From Rhizobium leguminosarum bv. viciae USDA 2370 (GTDB taxonomy: Bacteria > Pseudomonadota > Alphaproteobacteria > Rhizobiales > Rhizobiaceae): a stretch of 64,000 nucleotides of DNA. The stretch spans positions 372,001 to 436,000 of the forward strand of contig NZ_MRDL01000059.1 of assembly GCF_002008365.1 (NCBI RefSeq), read 5' to 3'. The position numbers and the translations under genes were made by a program. Positions 16,166 through 23,556 of the stretch are shown one piece after another (the first letter of the stretch is position 1; each line of letters starts with the position of its first letter). The notes under the pieces are model-generated. The model made no database searches and had not been told where the DNA came from. It worked only from the letters and a program-made list of their open reading frames with translations.

Positions 16166-16590
16166 GACTTCTGCTGGACACTAATGTGCTTTCCGAGGTG
16201 ACAAGGCCGCGTCCCGATGCACATGTCCTACAATGGCTGGACAGTCTCGACGAGGATCGCTCATTCATCAGCGTCGTATCGATCGCGGAGATCCGGCGTG
16301 GTGTTGCATTGATGGAAAGCGGCCGGAAGCGCGACGCGCTGGCTGAATGGCTTGCCCAGGACCTGCCGCAGCGCTTCGAGCAGCGTGTCATCCCTGTGGA
16401 TCAGCCGGTTGCGATAGCTTGGGGCGACTTGATGGGGCTCGCAAAGCGAAGCGGGCGCGGCTTGTCGTCAATGGATGGCCTGATTGCCGCCACCGCGATT
16501 GCTCACGATCTCACCCTCGCCACTCGCAATATAAAGGATTTCGAGGGCTTTGAGATCGAGCTTGTCGACCCTTGGACCGAGCGCCCGTGA
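16162..16590 (+). CDS. vapC: VapC-type PIN-domain toxin (FitB-like)
   Basis: The 142-residue PIN-domain protein has the acidic residues of the ribonuclease site: D in LLLDTNVLSE (residue 6), E in SIAEIRRGV (near residue 44), D in MDGLIAATA and D in IKDFEGF. VapC enzymes cleave RNA, often initiator tRNA or rRNA. Its pairing with a Phd-type antitoxin matches the FitAB-like subgroup common in rhizobia. It ends in a hairpin that overlaps the stop codon. Confidence 0.9.
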   Translation: MRLLLDTNVLSEVTRPRPDAHVLQWLDSLDEDRSFISVVSIAEIRRGVALMESGRKRDALAEWLAQDLPQRFEQRVIPVDQPVAIAWGDLMGLAKRSGRGLSSMDGLIAATAIAHDLTLATRNIKDFEGFEIELVDPWTERP

Positions 16591-16616
16591 CGATCCGCAG
16601 AGCGGACCGTCACGGG
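16584..16616. terminator. Stem-loop at the end of the toxin gene
   Basis: CCCGTGACG and CGTCACGGG pair, with a further CCGC/GCGG stem inside, forming a long hairpin that overlaps the toxin stop and is followed by ATCATTCTTT. It separates this rightward operon from the convergent amino acid importer and may stop transcription from both. Confidence 0.55.
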
Positions 16617-16685
16617 ATCATTCTTTAAGTTTTGTTGATGCAAATCGTTATCCCAAAACCGCTGCGCACTTTTGGGCGACATGCA

Positions 16686-17456
16686 TTAGTTGAAACTCGA
16701 GGTTTTGAGGAATTCCGCCAGCCGTTCAGTCTTCGGATGCACGAACATGTCCTTCGGATCGCCCTCCTCGCAGATGACGCCCTGGTTCATGAAGATGACC
16801 CGTGACGAAACGTCGTAGGCAAAGCGCATCTCGTGCGTGACGAGCAGCATGGTCATGCCGTCGGCGGCAAGCCCCTTGATCACCTGGAGCACTTCGCCCA
16901 CCAGTTCCGGGTCGAGCGCGGAGGTCACTTCATCGAACAGCATCAGCCTCGGCGACATGGCGATGGCGCGAGCAATTGCGACGCGCTGCTGCTGGCCGCC
17001 GGAAAGCTGTCCGGGATAGTGGTTCGCGCGGGCGGAAAGGCCGACACGATCGAGCCATTTTTCCGCGATTGCGCGCGCATCCGGCTTCGTCATTTTCTTC
17101 ACCTTGACGAGGCCGAGCATGACGTTTTCAGCGGCGCTCATATGCGGGAAAAGATTGAACTGCTGAAACGCCATGCCGGTCAGCGCGCGTTGGCGTGCAA
17201 TCTCCTTCTCGCTCTTGCGGCGCCGCGTTGCTCCTTCGGCGCGATAGCCAATCTCTTCGCCGTCGAGGCTGATCGTGCCGCCCTGGAATTCCTCGAGCAT
17301 GTTGATGCAACGCAGCAAGGTGGTTTTTCCGGAGCCGGACGAGCCGATGATGGAAATGACTTCGCCTTCCTGCACGGCGCAATCGACGCCTTTGAGGACT
17401 TCGTGGATGCCGTAAGTCTTGCGCAGGCCCTGGATGTCGAGAATGGTCTTGGCCAT
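16686..17456 (-). CDS. Polar amino acid ABC transporter ATP-binding protein
   Basis: The 256-residue ATPase has Walker A GSSGSGKTT at residues 38-46, signature LSGGQQQRVAIARAI and Walker B LMLFDEVTSALD. It ends the leftward second amino acid importer, 12 bases after the permease gene. It is longer than the other amino acid ATPase in the window because of a charged insertion (GEEIGYRAEGATRRRKSEKE) between Walker A and the Q-loop; this insertion occurs in a subset of the family. Confidence 0.93.
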   Translation of the reverse strand: MAKTILDIQGLRKTYGIHEVLKGVDCAVQEGEVISIIGSSGSGKTTLLRCINMLEEFQGGTISLDGEEIGYRAEGATRRRKSEKEIARQRALTGMAFQQFNLFPHMSAAENVMLGLVKVKKMTKPDARAIAEKWLDRVGLSARANHYPGQLSGGQQQRVAIARAIAMSPRLMLFDEVTSALDPELVGEVLQVIKGLAADGMTMLLVTHEMRFAYDVSSRVIFMNQGVICEEGDPKDMFVHPKTERLAEFLKTSSFN

Positions 17457-17468
17457 CGGGGTGTCTCC

Positions 17469-18128
17469 TCAGGATGGCAGGGCGGTCTTGCGCTCGACAT
17501 ATTTGCCGAAGTGCTCGATGCCGTAGTTGATGATGAAATAGAGACCACCGGCCAGGAAATAGAACTGGAGGCTCATGAAATTGCGGGAGATGATCTCCTG
17601 CGTGCGCAGGAGAAGCTCGGCGACGCCGATAACGGAGAGCAGCGTTGAGGCTTTCACCATCTCGGCCGCCGTATTCACCCAGGCCGGCAAACACTGGCGC
17701 ATGGCCTGCGGCCATAGCACCGAGGTGAAGGTCTGGGTAAAGGTCAGGCCGATCGCCTTGGCGGCTTCGGTCTGCCCCTTGGGGATCGCCTGAAGCGCTC
17801 CGCGCACGATTTCGCCGACATGGGAGGAGCAGAAGATGGCAAGGGCAAGCACGCCGGCCGAGAACGGCCCGAGATCGAGGCCGACGGCGGCAGAGACATA
17901 GTAGCTTGCCAGCACCAGCACGAGCACCGGCGTGCCGCGGATGATATCCGTATAGGCGCGCACGGCCAGACGCAAAACAACGCCGCCATAGACGAGCGCC
18001 AGACCGACGAAAACGCCGAGTATGGAACCCGCGAGGATGGCCAACAGGGAGATCGACACGGTCACGCCGATGCCGTTCATGATGACGTAGCGGGCGATCC
18101 AGAGTTGTTCGAGAAAGGTGTGGGACAT
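17469..18128 (-). CDS. Amino acid ABC transporter permease
   Basis: The 219-residue membrane protein has the AKAIGLTFTQTFTSVLWPQ loop of the His/Glu/Gln permease family. It starts six bases after the other permease stop and is followed closely by the ATPase gene, so the three form one transcript with tight spacing. Confidence 0.92.
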   Translation of the reverse strand: MSHTFLEQLWIARYVIMNGIGVTVSISLLAILAGSILGVFVGLALVYGGVVLRLAVRAYTDIIRGTPVLVLVLASYYVSAAVGLDLGPFSAGVLALAIFCSSHVGEIVRGALQAIPKGQTEAAKAIGLTFTQTFTSVLWPQAMRQCLPAWVNTAAEMVKASTLLSVIGVAELLLRTQEIISRNFMSLQFYFLAGGLYFIINYGIEHFGKYVERKTALPS

Positions 18129-18134
18129 CCGGGT

Positions 18135-18797
18135 TTATCTCGGCAGGGCCAGACGGCGCTCGACGAAGCGCATTACGGCGGCGATGAGGAAACAGGTCGC
18201 GACATAAAGGGCTGAGGTGACCATCCAGGTCTCTATGACGCGGAAACTCTCGACATTGATCTTGCGGGCAGCAAAGGTCAGTTCCGGCACGGCGATGGCG
18301 GCGGCGAGCGAGGTGTCCTTGAAGAGCGAGATGATCGTCGAGGACAGCGATGGCAGCACGTTGCGCAGCATCAGCGGCGCGATGATGGAACTGCGGATCT
18401 GCATCCCCGTCAGGCCGATGGAAAGACCCGCTTCCGTCAGTCCTCTCGGAATTGACAGCAGCCCGGCGCGGAATACCTCGGCCAGATAGGCGCCGGAATA
18501 GAGGGATAGAACCAGGACGAAGCTTTTTATCTTGTCGAGGCGCAAACCCATCTGCGGCAGCGCGAAAAAGGCAAAAAGCACCAGGACGAGTATCGGTAGG
18601 TTGCGAATGACAGTGACATAGACCCGCGCCGGCACGATCGCAAAACGGCTTTTGGACGTCAGTGCGAAGGCCACGACCAAGCCGATCGCGGCCCCGATCA
18701 GGATCGAGATCACCGCAAGACCGAGGCTGAGTACAAGCCCGCTCAAAAGAAAATCGAAATTGCGCCAGACGGCGGCGAAATTCAACGTATAACCCAT
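18135..18797 (-). CDS. Amino acid ABC transporter permease
   Basis: The protein of 220 residues begins MGYTLNFAAVWRNFDFLL and has the loop GLSIGLTGMQIRSSIIAP of the amino acid permease family. An in-frame ATG at 18824 would place the first codons inside a repeated palindrome (18818-18867), so I prefer the ATG at 18797. It pairs with the 17469-18128 permease. Confidence 0.9.
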   Translation of the reverse strand: MGYTLNFAAVWRNFDFLLSGLVLSLGLAVISILIGAAIGLVVAFALTSKSRFAIVPARVYVTVIRNLPILVLVLFAFFALPQMGLRLDKIKSFVLVLSLYSGAYLAEVFRAGLLSIPRGLTEAGLSIGLTGMQIRSSIIAPLMLRNVLPSLSSTIISLFKDTSLAAAIAVPELTFAARKINVESFRVIETWMVTSALYVATCFLIAAVMRFVERRLALPR

Positions 18798-18817
18798 ACG
18801 GGCCGCCCTTTCAGACC

Positions 18818-18867
18818 AGAGCATGATGCCGAAAAGTGTGAGCTCTTTTCGGACAACATCATGCTCT
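18818..18867. repeat. Rhizobial intergenic palindromic repeat
   Basis: AGAGCATGATGCCGAAAA and TTTTCGGACAACATCATG followed by CTCT form an imperfect 50-base palindrome. From memory, closely similar GCATGATGCCGAAAAG-type repeats are scattered widely through Rhizobium and Agrobacterium intergenic regions. Here it sits between the binding-protein gene and the permease genes of an importer, where it could fold in the mRNA. Confidence 0.65.
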
Positions 18868-18964
18868 CACTCCTCAACTGAGAACAGGATTCAGATTTTA
18901 GGCCGACCCGGCCTGAAATCATCCTGCTAGTGGAGCGGGAGAAAAGTCCCGCTCCACATGGCTG

Positions 18965-19804
18965 CTACTTGAACTCGACGGGAAAGCCGATCTGCGGCGG
19001 CGTCAGATCTTTGCCGAACCAGGTCTTGAAGGACTTGGCGTAAAAGTCGAATTCAACGCCGGTCATGGCTTCGTGCAGGGCGGTGTTGACGAAGTTCAGC
19101 CAATCCTGATCGCCGCGCTTGACAGCGCAGGCATAGGTCTGCGGGTTCCAGCCGAAGCCGGCATCTTTATAGCGGCCCGGATTCTGCGTCATGTACCAGG
19201 CGAGCGACGACTGGTCGGTGGCGACTGCATCGGCGCGTCCCGATTCCAGCGCCTGATAGATCAGGTCGACGGAATCGTACTGGTCGACAGTCGCCTCCGG
19301 CAATGCGGCATGCACCATCGCCTCGGCGTAGACGTTCTGGAGAACCGAGATGGTAACGGAGGAACCGGCCGCCTTGAGGGCTGCGTAGTCGGCATATTTG
19401 CCATCCGCCTTGAGCATCAGGCCGACACCCTCGCGATAATAAGGAATGGTGAAGGCAACCTGCTGGGCGCGCTCGCCGGTAACGGTCATGAACTGGCAGG
19501 TGATGTCGACTTTGTCGGTGGTGATGTTCGGGATGCGGGCGTCGGAGGACTGGTTCACATACTCGATCTTCTCAGGATCGCCGAAGAGCGCCTTGGCGAT
19601 GATGTGGCCCATGTCGACGTCGAATCCCTGAAGCTTGTCGTCGGCACTCTTGAAGTGCCAAGGCGCATTGGTGCTGCCCGTGCCGAGGACGAGATGGCCG
19701 CGGGCCAGCACTTCATCGAGCTTGCTGCCGTCCGCCAGCGCAGGCGTGGACAACAGAGCGGCGACAGCCAGCGACATCACGCCGGTGCGAAAGGAAATGG
19801 TCAT
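18965..19804 (-). CDS. Polar amino acid ABC transporter substrate-binding protein
   Basis: The 279-residue protein starts at the ATG at 19804, supported by a ribosome site (AAGGGG); the frame upstream covers the promoter repeats. A Sec signal (MTISFRTGVMSLAVAALLS, cleavage after ALA) precedes the SBP_bac_3 body, with GHLVLGTGSTNAPWHF, FDVDMGHIIAKAL and the binding-site arginine region NQSSDARIPNI. It serves the permeases and ATPase at 16686-18797. The 167-base gap to the permeases holds a palindromic repeat. Confidence 0.9.
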   Translation of the reverse strand: MTISFRTGVMSLAVAALLSTPALADGSKLDEVLARGHLVLGTGSTNAPWHFKSADDKLQGFDVDMGHIIAKALFGDPEKIEYVNQSSDARIPNITTDKVDITCQFMTVTGERAQQVAFTIPYYREGVGLMLKADGKYADYAALKAAGSSVTISVLQNVYAEAMVHAALPEATVDQYDSVDLIYQALESGRADAVATDQSSLAWYMTQNPGRYKDAGFGWNPQTYACAVKRGDQDWLNFVNTALHEAMTGVEFDFYAKSFKTWFGKDLTPPQIGFPVEFK

Positions 19805-19829
19805 GGCGTTCCCCTTATGGATGGTTCCT

Positions 19830-19873
19830 ATTGTTCCAGTATAATGGACGCATGTCTGTTTTACTGGAACAAT
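19830..19873. promoter_or_regulatory. Spaced inverted repeat in the promoter of the importer
   Basis: ATTGTTCCAGTA (19830-19841) and its exact complement TACTGGAACAAT (19862-19873) are 20 bases apart, so their centres are 32 bases, about three helical turns, apart. The right half read leftward overlaps TATACT, a fair -10 for the leftward binding-protein gene. A regulator bound at both halves could loop or wrap the promoter. The regulator is not adjacent on this strand. Confidence 0.6.
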
Positions 19874-19912
19874 GTTATGAAGTGCCATCAAGGATGAATT
19901 GTCAATGGGTCA

Positions 19913-19956
19913 TGCCGAAAAAACGCGCAGTGGTGCGTGTGGTGATTTTTTCGGCA
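19913..19956. terminator. Inverted repeat TGCCGAAAAAA / TTTTTTCGGCA
   Basis: The 11-base arms are exact complements with a 22-base centre, in the gap between the leftward importer and the leftward TetR gene. On the minus strand the arm ends in a run of T, so it may act as terminator for the TetR gene read leftward. Confidence 0.45.
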
Positions 19957-20076
19957 GTGCAGCATTGTTCTCTTGTTTCAGAGGCTCAACATCATGCCTT
20001 CTCGTTCGGCGACCTGACAGCCAAGCCGAGGCGGAAGATGTGGCCTTCAGAGCGAGCGCCTCAGGAACCGCCCGCC

Positions 20077-20661
20077 TTAGGCGTTTGCGGTCGCAGCGCG
20101 GATCAGCGAACCAGCCGCCTCGCCTGCGGCTTCCATATAGGTCGGGTCGCGATGCAACAGAACGACGGCGAACGAGCCATCGAGCAGCAGGACGATCTGC
20201 CGAGCGAGCTGCGGCGCTTCCGTCTTGATTCCGGCCGCCTCGAACGTAACCTGCAACCAGGCCTCGACCCTCTTCTTGTGTTCAATCCCGACTTTCATGG
20301 CTGGATGGCCAGGCATATTGGCGAGTTCCGCAGAGGTGCGCAGGAAGCCGCAGCCCTTCCATTTCGGATGGCGGGCCGCGCGGGCGAGATTGCGAAAGAT
20401 GCCTTGCACCTTATCCGCCGGCTCGCCCGTCGTTTCCGCGTACCAGCGCTTGAACAGAGAGAGGTTAGGCTGGTCGCGCGCCTCCAGATAGGCCCCGATG
20501 AGATCGTCCTTGCTGGCGAAATGGTAGTAAAGGGTGCGTTTCGTGACACCGGCCTCTTCAGCCACCGCATCGACGCTGACGCTCCTGATGCCCTCGTTGT
20601 AAAACAGTTTGGCGGCCGCCGAGATGATGCGTTCGCGCGTCGGGACTGGCTGTGAGATCAT
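20077..20661 (-). CDS. TetR family transcriptional regulator
   Basis: The 194-residue protein begins MISQPVPTRERIISAAAKLF, then the helix-turn-helix VDAVAEEAGVTKRTLYYHFASK. An in-frame ATG 99 bases further upstream would run through the shared operator region and is rejected. The C-terminal domain has the GCGFLRTSAELA motif seen in a TetR subgroup. It faces an enoyl-CoA hydratase gene across an 88-base gap that contains a symmetric GTATA/TATAC element, so it probably regulates both genes. Confidence 0.9.
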   Translation of the reverse strand: MISQPVPTRERIISAAAKLFYNEGIRSVSVDAVAEEAGVTKRTLYYHFASKDDLIGAYLEARDQPNLSLFKRWYAETTGEPADKVQGIFRNLARAARHPKWKGCGFLRTSAELANMPGHPAMKVGIEHKKRVEAWLQVTFEAAGIKTEAPQLARQIVLLLDGSFAVVLLHRDPTYMEAAGEAAGSLIRAATANA

Positions 20662-20669
20662 GTCGCTAT

Positions 20670-20691
20670 GTATACCGACTAGTGAATATAC
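20670..20691. promoter_or_regulatory. 22-bp symmetric operator between TetR and hydratase genes
   Basis: GTATA (20670-20674) and TATAC (20687-20691) flank a central ACTAGT palindrome with three bases on each side, making a symmetric 22-bp element, the size normally bound by TetR dimers. It starts nine bases from the TetR start codon. Confidence 0.65.
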
Positions 20692-20749
20692 ACAAGCATC
20701 GACCGGCGGCATACTTCTCCTGACGCAGCATAGCGGAAAGGAAAACCGA

Positions 20750-21553
20750 ATGGCCGACACTGTTTTGATCGACAGCTACGACGGAATCGCCACGCTCACT
20801 CTCAATCGCCCGGAAAAGCTCAATGCGCTGAATTATGCCTTGATAGACCGCTTGCTCGCGATCCTCGACGCCATCGAAACCGACAGTTCAATTCGGGTGA
20901 TCATCCTCACCGGCGCAGGCGAGCGGGCATTCTCGGCGGGTGGCGATATCTACGAATTCTCGGAAAGCGTGGCGCAGGGCGCCGATGTCGCCATGCGCGA
21001 TTTCGTCGCGCGCGGACAGCGATTAACTGCGCGGCTGGAAGCCTTCCGCAAACCCGTCATCGCCGCCGTCAACGGCCTTGCCTTTGGCGGAGGCTGCGAA
21101 ATCACCGAGGCTGTGCCCCTCGCCATCGCCAGCGAACGCGCCCTGTTCGCCAAGCCCGAGATTAATCTCGCAATGCCGCCGACCTTTGGCGGAACGCAGC
21201 GTTTGCCAAGGCTGGCCGGGCGCAAGCGCGCCCTCGAATTGCTGTTGACGGGCGACGCATTCTCCCCGCAGCGCGCCCTCGAACTCGGCCTTGTCAACCA
21301 GCTTGTCCCGCATGACGCTCTCATGCCGGCCGCCCACGACCTCGCGCGGCGCATTCTGCGTCATTCAGCGCTGGCAGCGGCGAGCATTCTGACGGCGGTG
21401 ACGCGCGGCATCAACCAGAGCATTGCGGAGGGGCTCCTGATCGAAGGCGAACAATTCGCCCGCATGGCGCCAACCGACGATTTGCGCGAAGGGCTCGACG
21501 CGTGGATCGAGCGTCGCAAGCCGAACTATCCCGGCTCGTGGTCGCTCGATTGA
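20750..21553 (+). CDS. Enoyl-CoA hydratase/isomerase family protein
   Basis: The 267-residue crotonase-fold protein starts at the ATG at 20750 after a GGAAAGGA ribosome site; an ATG at 20609 in frame would begin inside the TetR gene. The oxyanion-hole motifs are FSAGGDIYEF and NGLAFGGGCEITEA, followed by NLAMPPTFGGTQRLPRLAG, where the catalytic acidic residues of true hydratases lie; here the second glutamate position is replaced (MPPTFGG), so the reaction may differ from simple hydration. It is under likely control of the divergent TetR. Confidence 0.88.
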   Translation: MADTVLIDSYDGIATLTLNRPEKLNALNYALIDRLLAILDAIETDSSIRVIILTGAGERAFSAGGDIYEFSESVAQGADVAMRDFVARGQRLTARLEAFRKPVIAAVNGLAFGGGCEITEAVPLAIASERALFAKPEINLAMPPTFGGTQRLPRLAGRKRALELLLTGDAFSPQRALELGLVNQLVPHDALMPAAHDLARRILRHSALAAASILTAVTRGINQSIAEGLLIEGEQFARMAPTDDLREGLDAWIERRKPNYPGSWSLD

Positions 21554-21592
21554 TTGTCGCCAATACTGCTGAGAATGGCTCAGTCAGAGTAA

Positions 21593-23380
21593 TCAGAACT
21601 CTTCCCAATCGGACTTCAGCGCGACGGAGGCTGACCCGTGCTGGATGGATGCGAGGGGCGAAGTACGAACGACTTTCAAAGCCGTCGGTGCGACGGGGTG
21701 ACGATCGGCCTGCGCAAACGAAGACCTGGATCTCGGCGCATCATTGAAACGGAACTGTTCAAGAAGCTCGAAGAGAGCGGCAGCCTCTCGGGCGAGACCA
21801 TGGCTCGCAGCCGTCTGCTCCTCGACCATTGCGGCATTCTGCTGCGTTCCCTGGTCGACGGTGTTGATGGACTGGCTGATCCCGCCAAGCGCAGTCGATT
21901 GCTCGCGCGCCGCCTCCACGATCGCTGTGACGTTGGTATTGATTTCGTGAACCTGACTGGCGATTTCCTGGAGCGCGGATCCGGCATTCGTCACGAGGGC
22001 GACGCCGTTTGCGACATGGGAACCGGACGCTGTGATCAGGCTCTTTATCTCCTTCGCAGCTTTCGCCGACCGCTGCGCCAGCTCACGGACCTCCTGGGCA
22101 ACGACCGCAAACCCCTTGCCGGCCTCCCCTGCTCGTGCCGCCTCTACGCCGGCATTGAGCGCCAAAAGGTTAGTCTGGAAGGCAATCTCATCGATGACAC
22201 CGATGATGTTGGAAATTTCGCGTGACGAGTTTTCGATCTGGTCCATCGCTCCGATTGCGTCACGCACCACCTGGCCGGAATGCTCAGCGTGATTTCTGGC
22301 GCGCGCCACGAGTTGACCGGCCTCCTCGGCGCGGCGGCTCGAATCCTTGACCGTCGTCGTGATTTCCTCAAGCGCGGCTGCCGTCTCTTCGACGGATGCC
22401 GCTTGCTGCTCGGTACGCTTTGCCAGGTCGTCGGCCGCCGTGCGGATTTCGTTGGAACCGGCTGATATCGCCTTGGCATTTTCGGCAACCGTTGCCATTG
22501 CGCCCTTCAACTTCTCCGAGGCGCTGTTGAAGTCGGCACGCAGCCTTTCCAGCGAAGGAATGAAAGGCTTCTGGATCGTCTGCGACAGGTCGCCATCCGC
22601 AAGGTTCGTCAGGCAACGGGCAAGTTGTTCGACATTTTCGACGCGCGCCGTGACATCGGTTGCGAACTTCACGACTTTGAACACTTTGCCGTTCAGGTCG
22701 AAAATCGGATTGTAGGAAGCCTGGATATAGACCTTTCGTCCGCCCTTGCCCACACGCATGAATTCGTCGGCAACCAGCTGGCCGCTCGCAAGTTTCCGCC
22801 AGAATTCCTTGTAAGCCTCCGATCTCGAGTAGTCGGCTTCACAGAACATCGAATGATGTTTGCCCTGGATTTCGGCAAGCGAATAACCAAGCGCGGAAAG
22901 GAAATTGTCGTTCGCGGTCAGGATTTCGCCGGCCGGCGTGAATTCGATGATCGCCTGAGCCCGGGACAATGCGTCGATCTTGCCCGAATCCTCGGCAGAC
23001 CTCAGTTTCTGCGCAGTGATATCCGTTGCAATCTTGATGACCTTGACCGGCTTCCCGCGTCGGAAGACGGGATTGTAGGATGCCTCGATCCAGACCTCGC
23101 GCCCGCCTTTTCCGACGCGTTTGTATTGTTGTTGATCGAATTTCCCGGCTGCGAGCTTCGTCCAGAAAGCCTTGTATTCCGTTGAGGATGCATAGGCAGG
23201 CTCGACAAACATGCTGTGATGTTTTCCGACAATCTCCCTCAACTCGTAGCCGAGCGCCCTGCAGAAGTTTTCGTTAGCGGTGAGGATCCTGCCCGATAGA
23301 TCAAACTCGATCATGGCTTGCGAATTCGATAACGCGGCAAGAGCCGCGACAGCATTTGCACCACGATCAAGAATACCCAC
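21593..23380 (-). CDS. Soluble methyl-accepting chemotaxis protein with two PAS domains
   Basis: The 595-residue protein has no transmembrane segment. Two PAS domains lie at about residues 20-125 and 140-245, nearly repeats of each other (MIEFDLSGRILTANENF and IIEFTPAGEILTANDNF). A HAMP-like segment (LADGDLSQTI) and the coiled-coil signalling domain follow, with the hairpin tip EIAFQTNLLALNAGVEAARA. It ends DWEEF, a match to the C-terminal pentapeptide that tethers CheR/CheB in some receptors. It starts at a GTG after AGGGGG. It should sense a cytoplasmic cue, perhaps redox or a small ligand, and signal to CheA. Confidence 0.93.
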   Translation of the reverse strand: MGILDRGANAVAALAALSNSQAMIEFDLSGRILTANENFCRALGYELREIVGKHHSMFVEPAYASSTEYKAFWTKLAAGKFDQQQYKRVGKGGREVWIEASYNPVFRRGKPVKVIKIATDITAQKLRSAEDSGKIDALSRAQAIIEFTPAGEILTANDNFLSALGYSLAEIQGKHHSMFCEADYSRSEAYKEFWRKLASGQLVADEFMRVGKGGRKVYIQASYNPIFDLNGKVFKVVKFATDVTARVENVEQLARCLTNLADGDLSQTIQKPFIPSLERLRADFNSASEKLKGAMATVAENAKAISAGSNEIRTAADDLAKRTEQQAASVEETAAALEEITTTVKDSSRRAEEAGQLVARARNHAEHSGQVVRDAIGAMDQIENSSREISNIIGVIDEIAFQTNLLALNAGVEAARAGEAGKGFAVVAQEVRELAQRSAKAAKEIKSLITASGSHVANGVALVTNAGSALQEIASQVHEINTNVTAIVEAAREQSTALGGISQSINTVDQGTQQNAAMVEEQTAASHGLAREAAALFELLEQFRFNDAPRSRSSFAQADRHPVAPTALKVVRTSPLASIQHGSASVALKSDWEEF

Positions 23381-23556
23381 GCGTCATCCCCCTAGATTTC
23401 GTCGCCGTCGATCCAGCCATGTCGTGAATATTCGCTTGTCCTTATTAACGGGGATTTAATTATGAATATAACGTGCAGTAAATTTTATTTTCAACCAGCG
23501 TTGCGTCCATGAGGCACATCCGTCAGGTTCTCCGGGACCGGCGGCCTACCGGCCAC

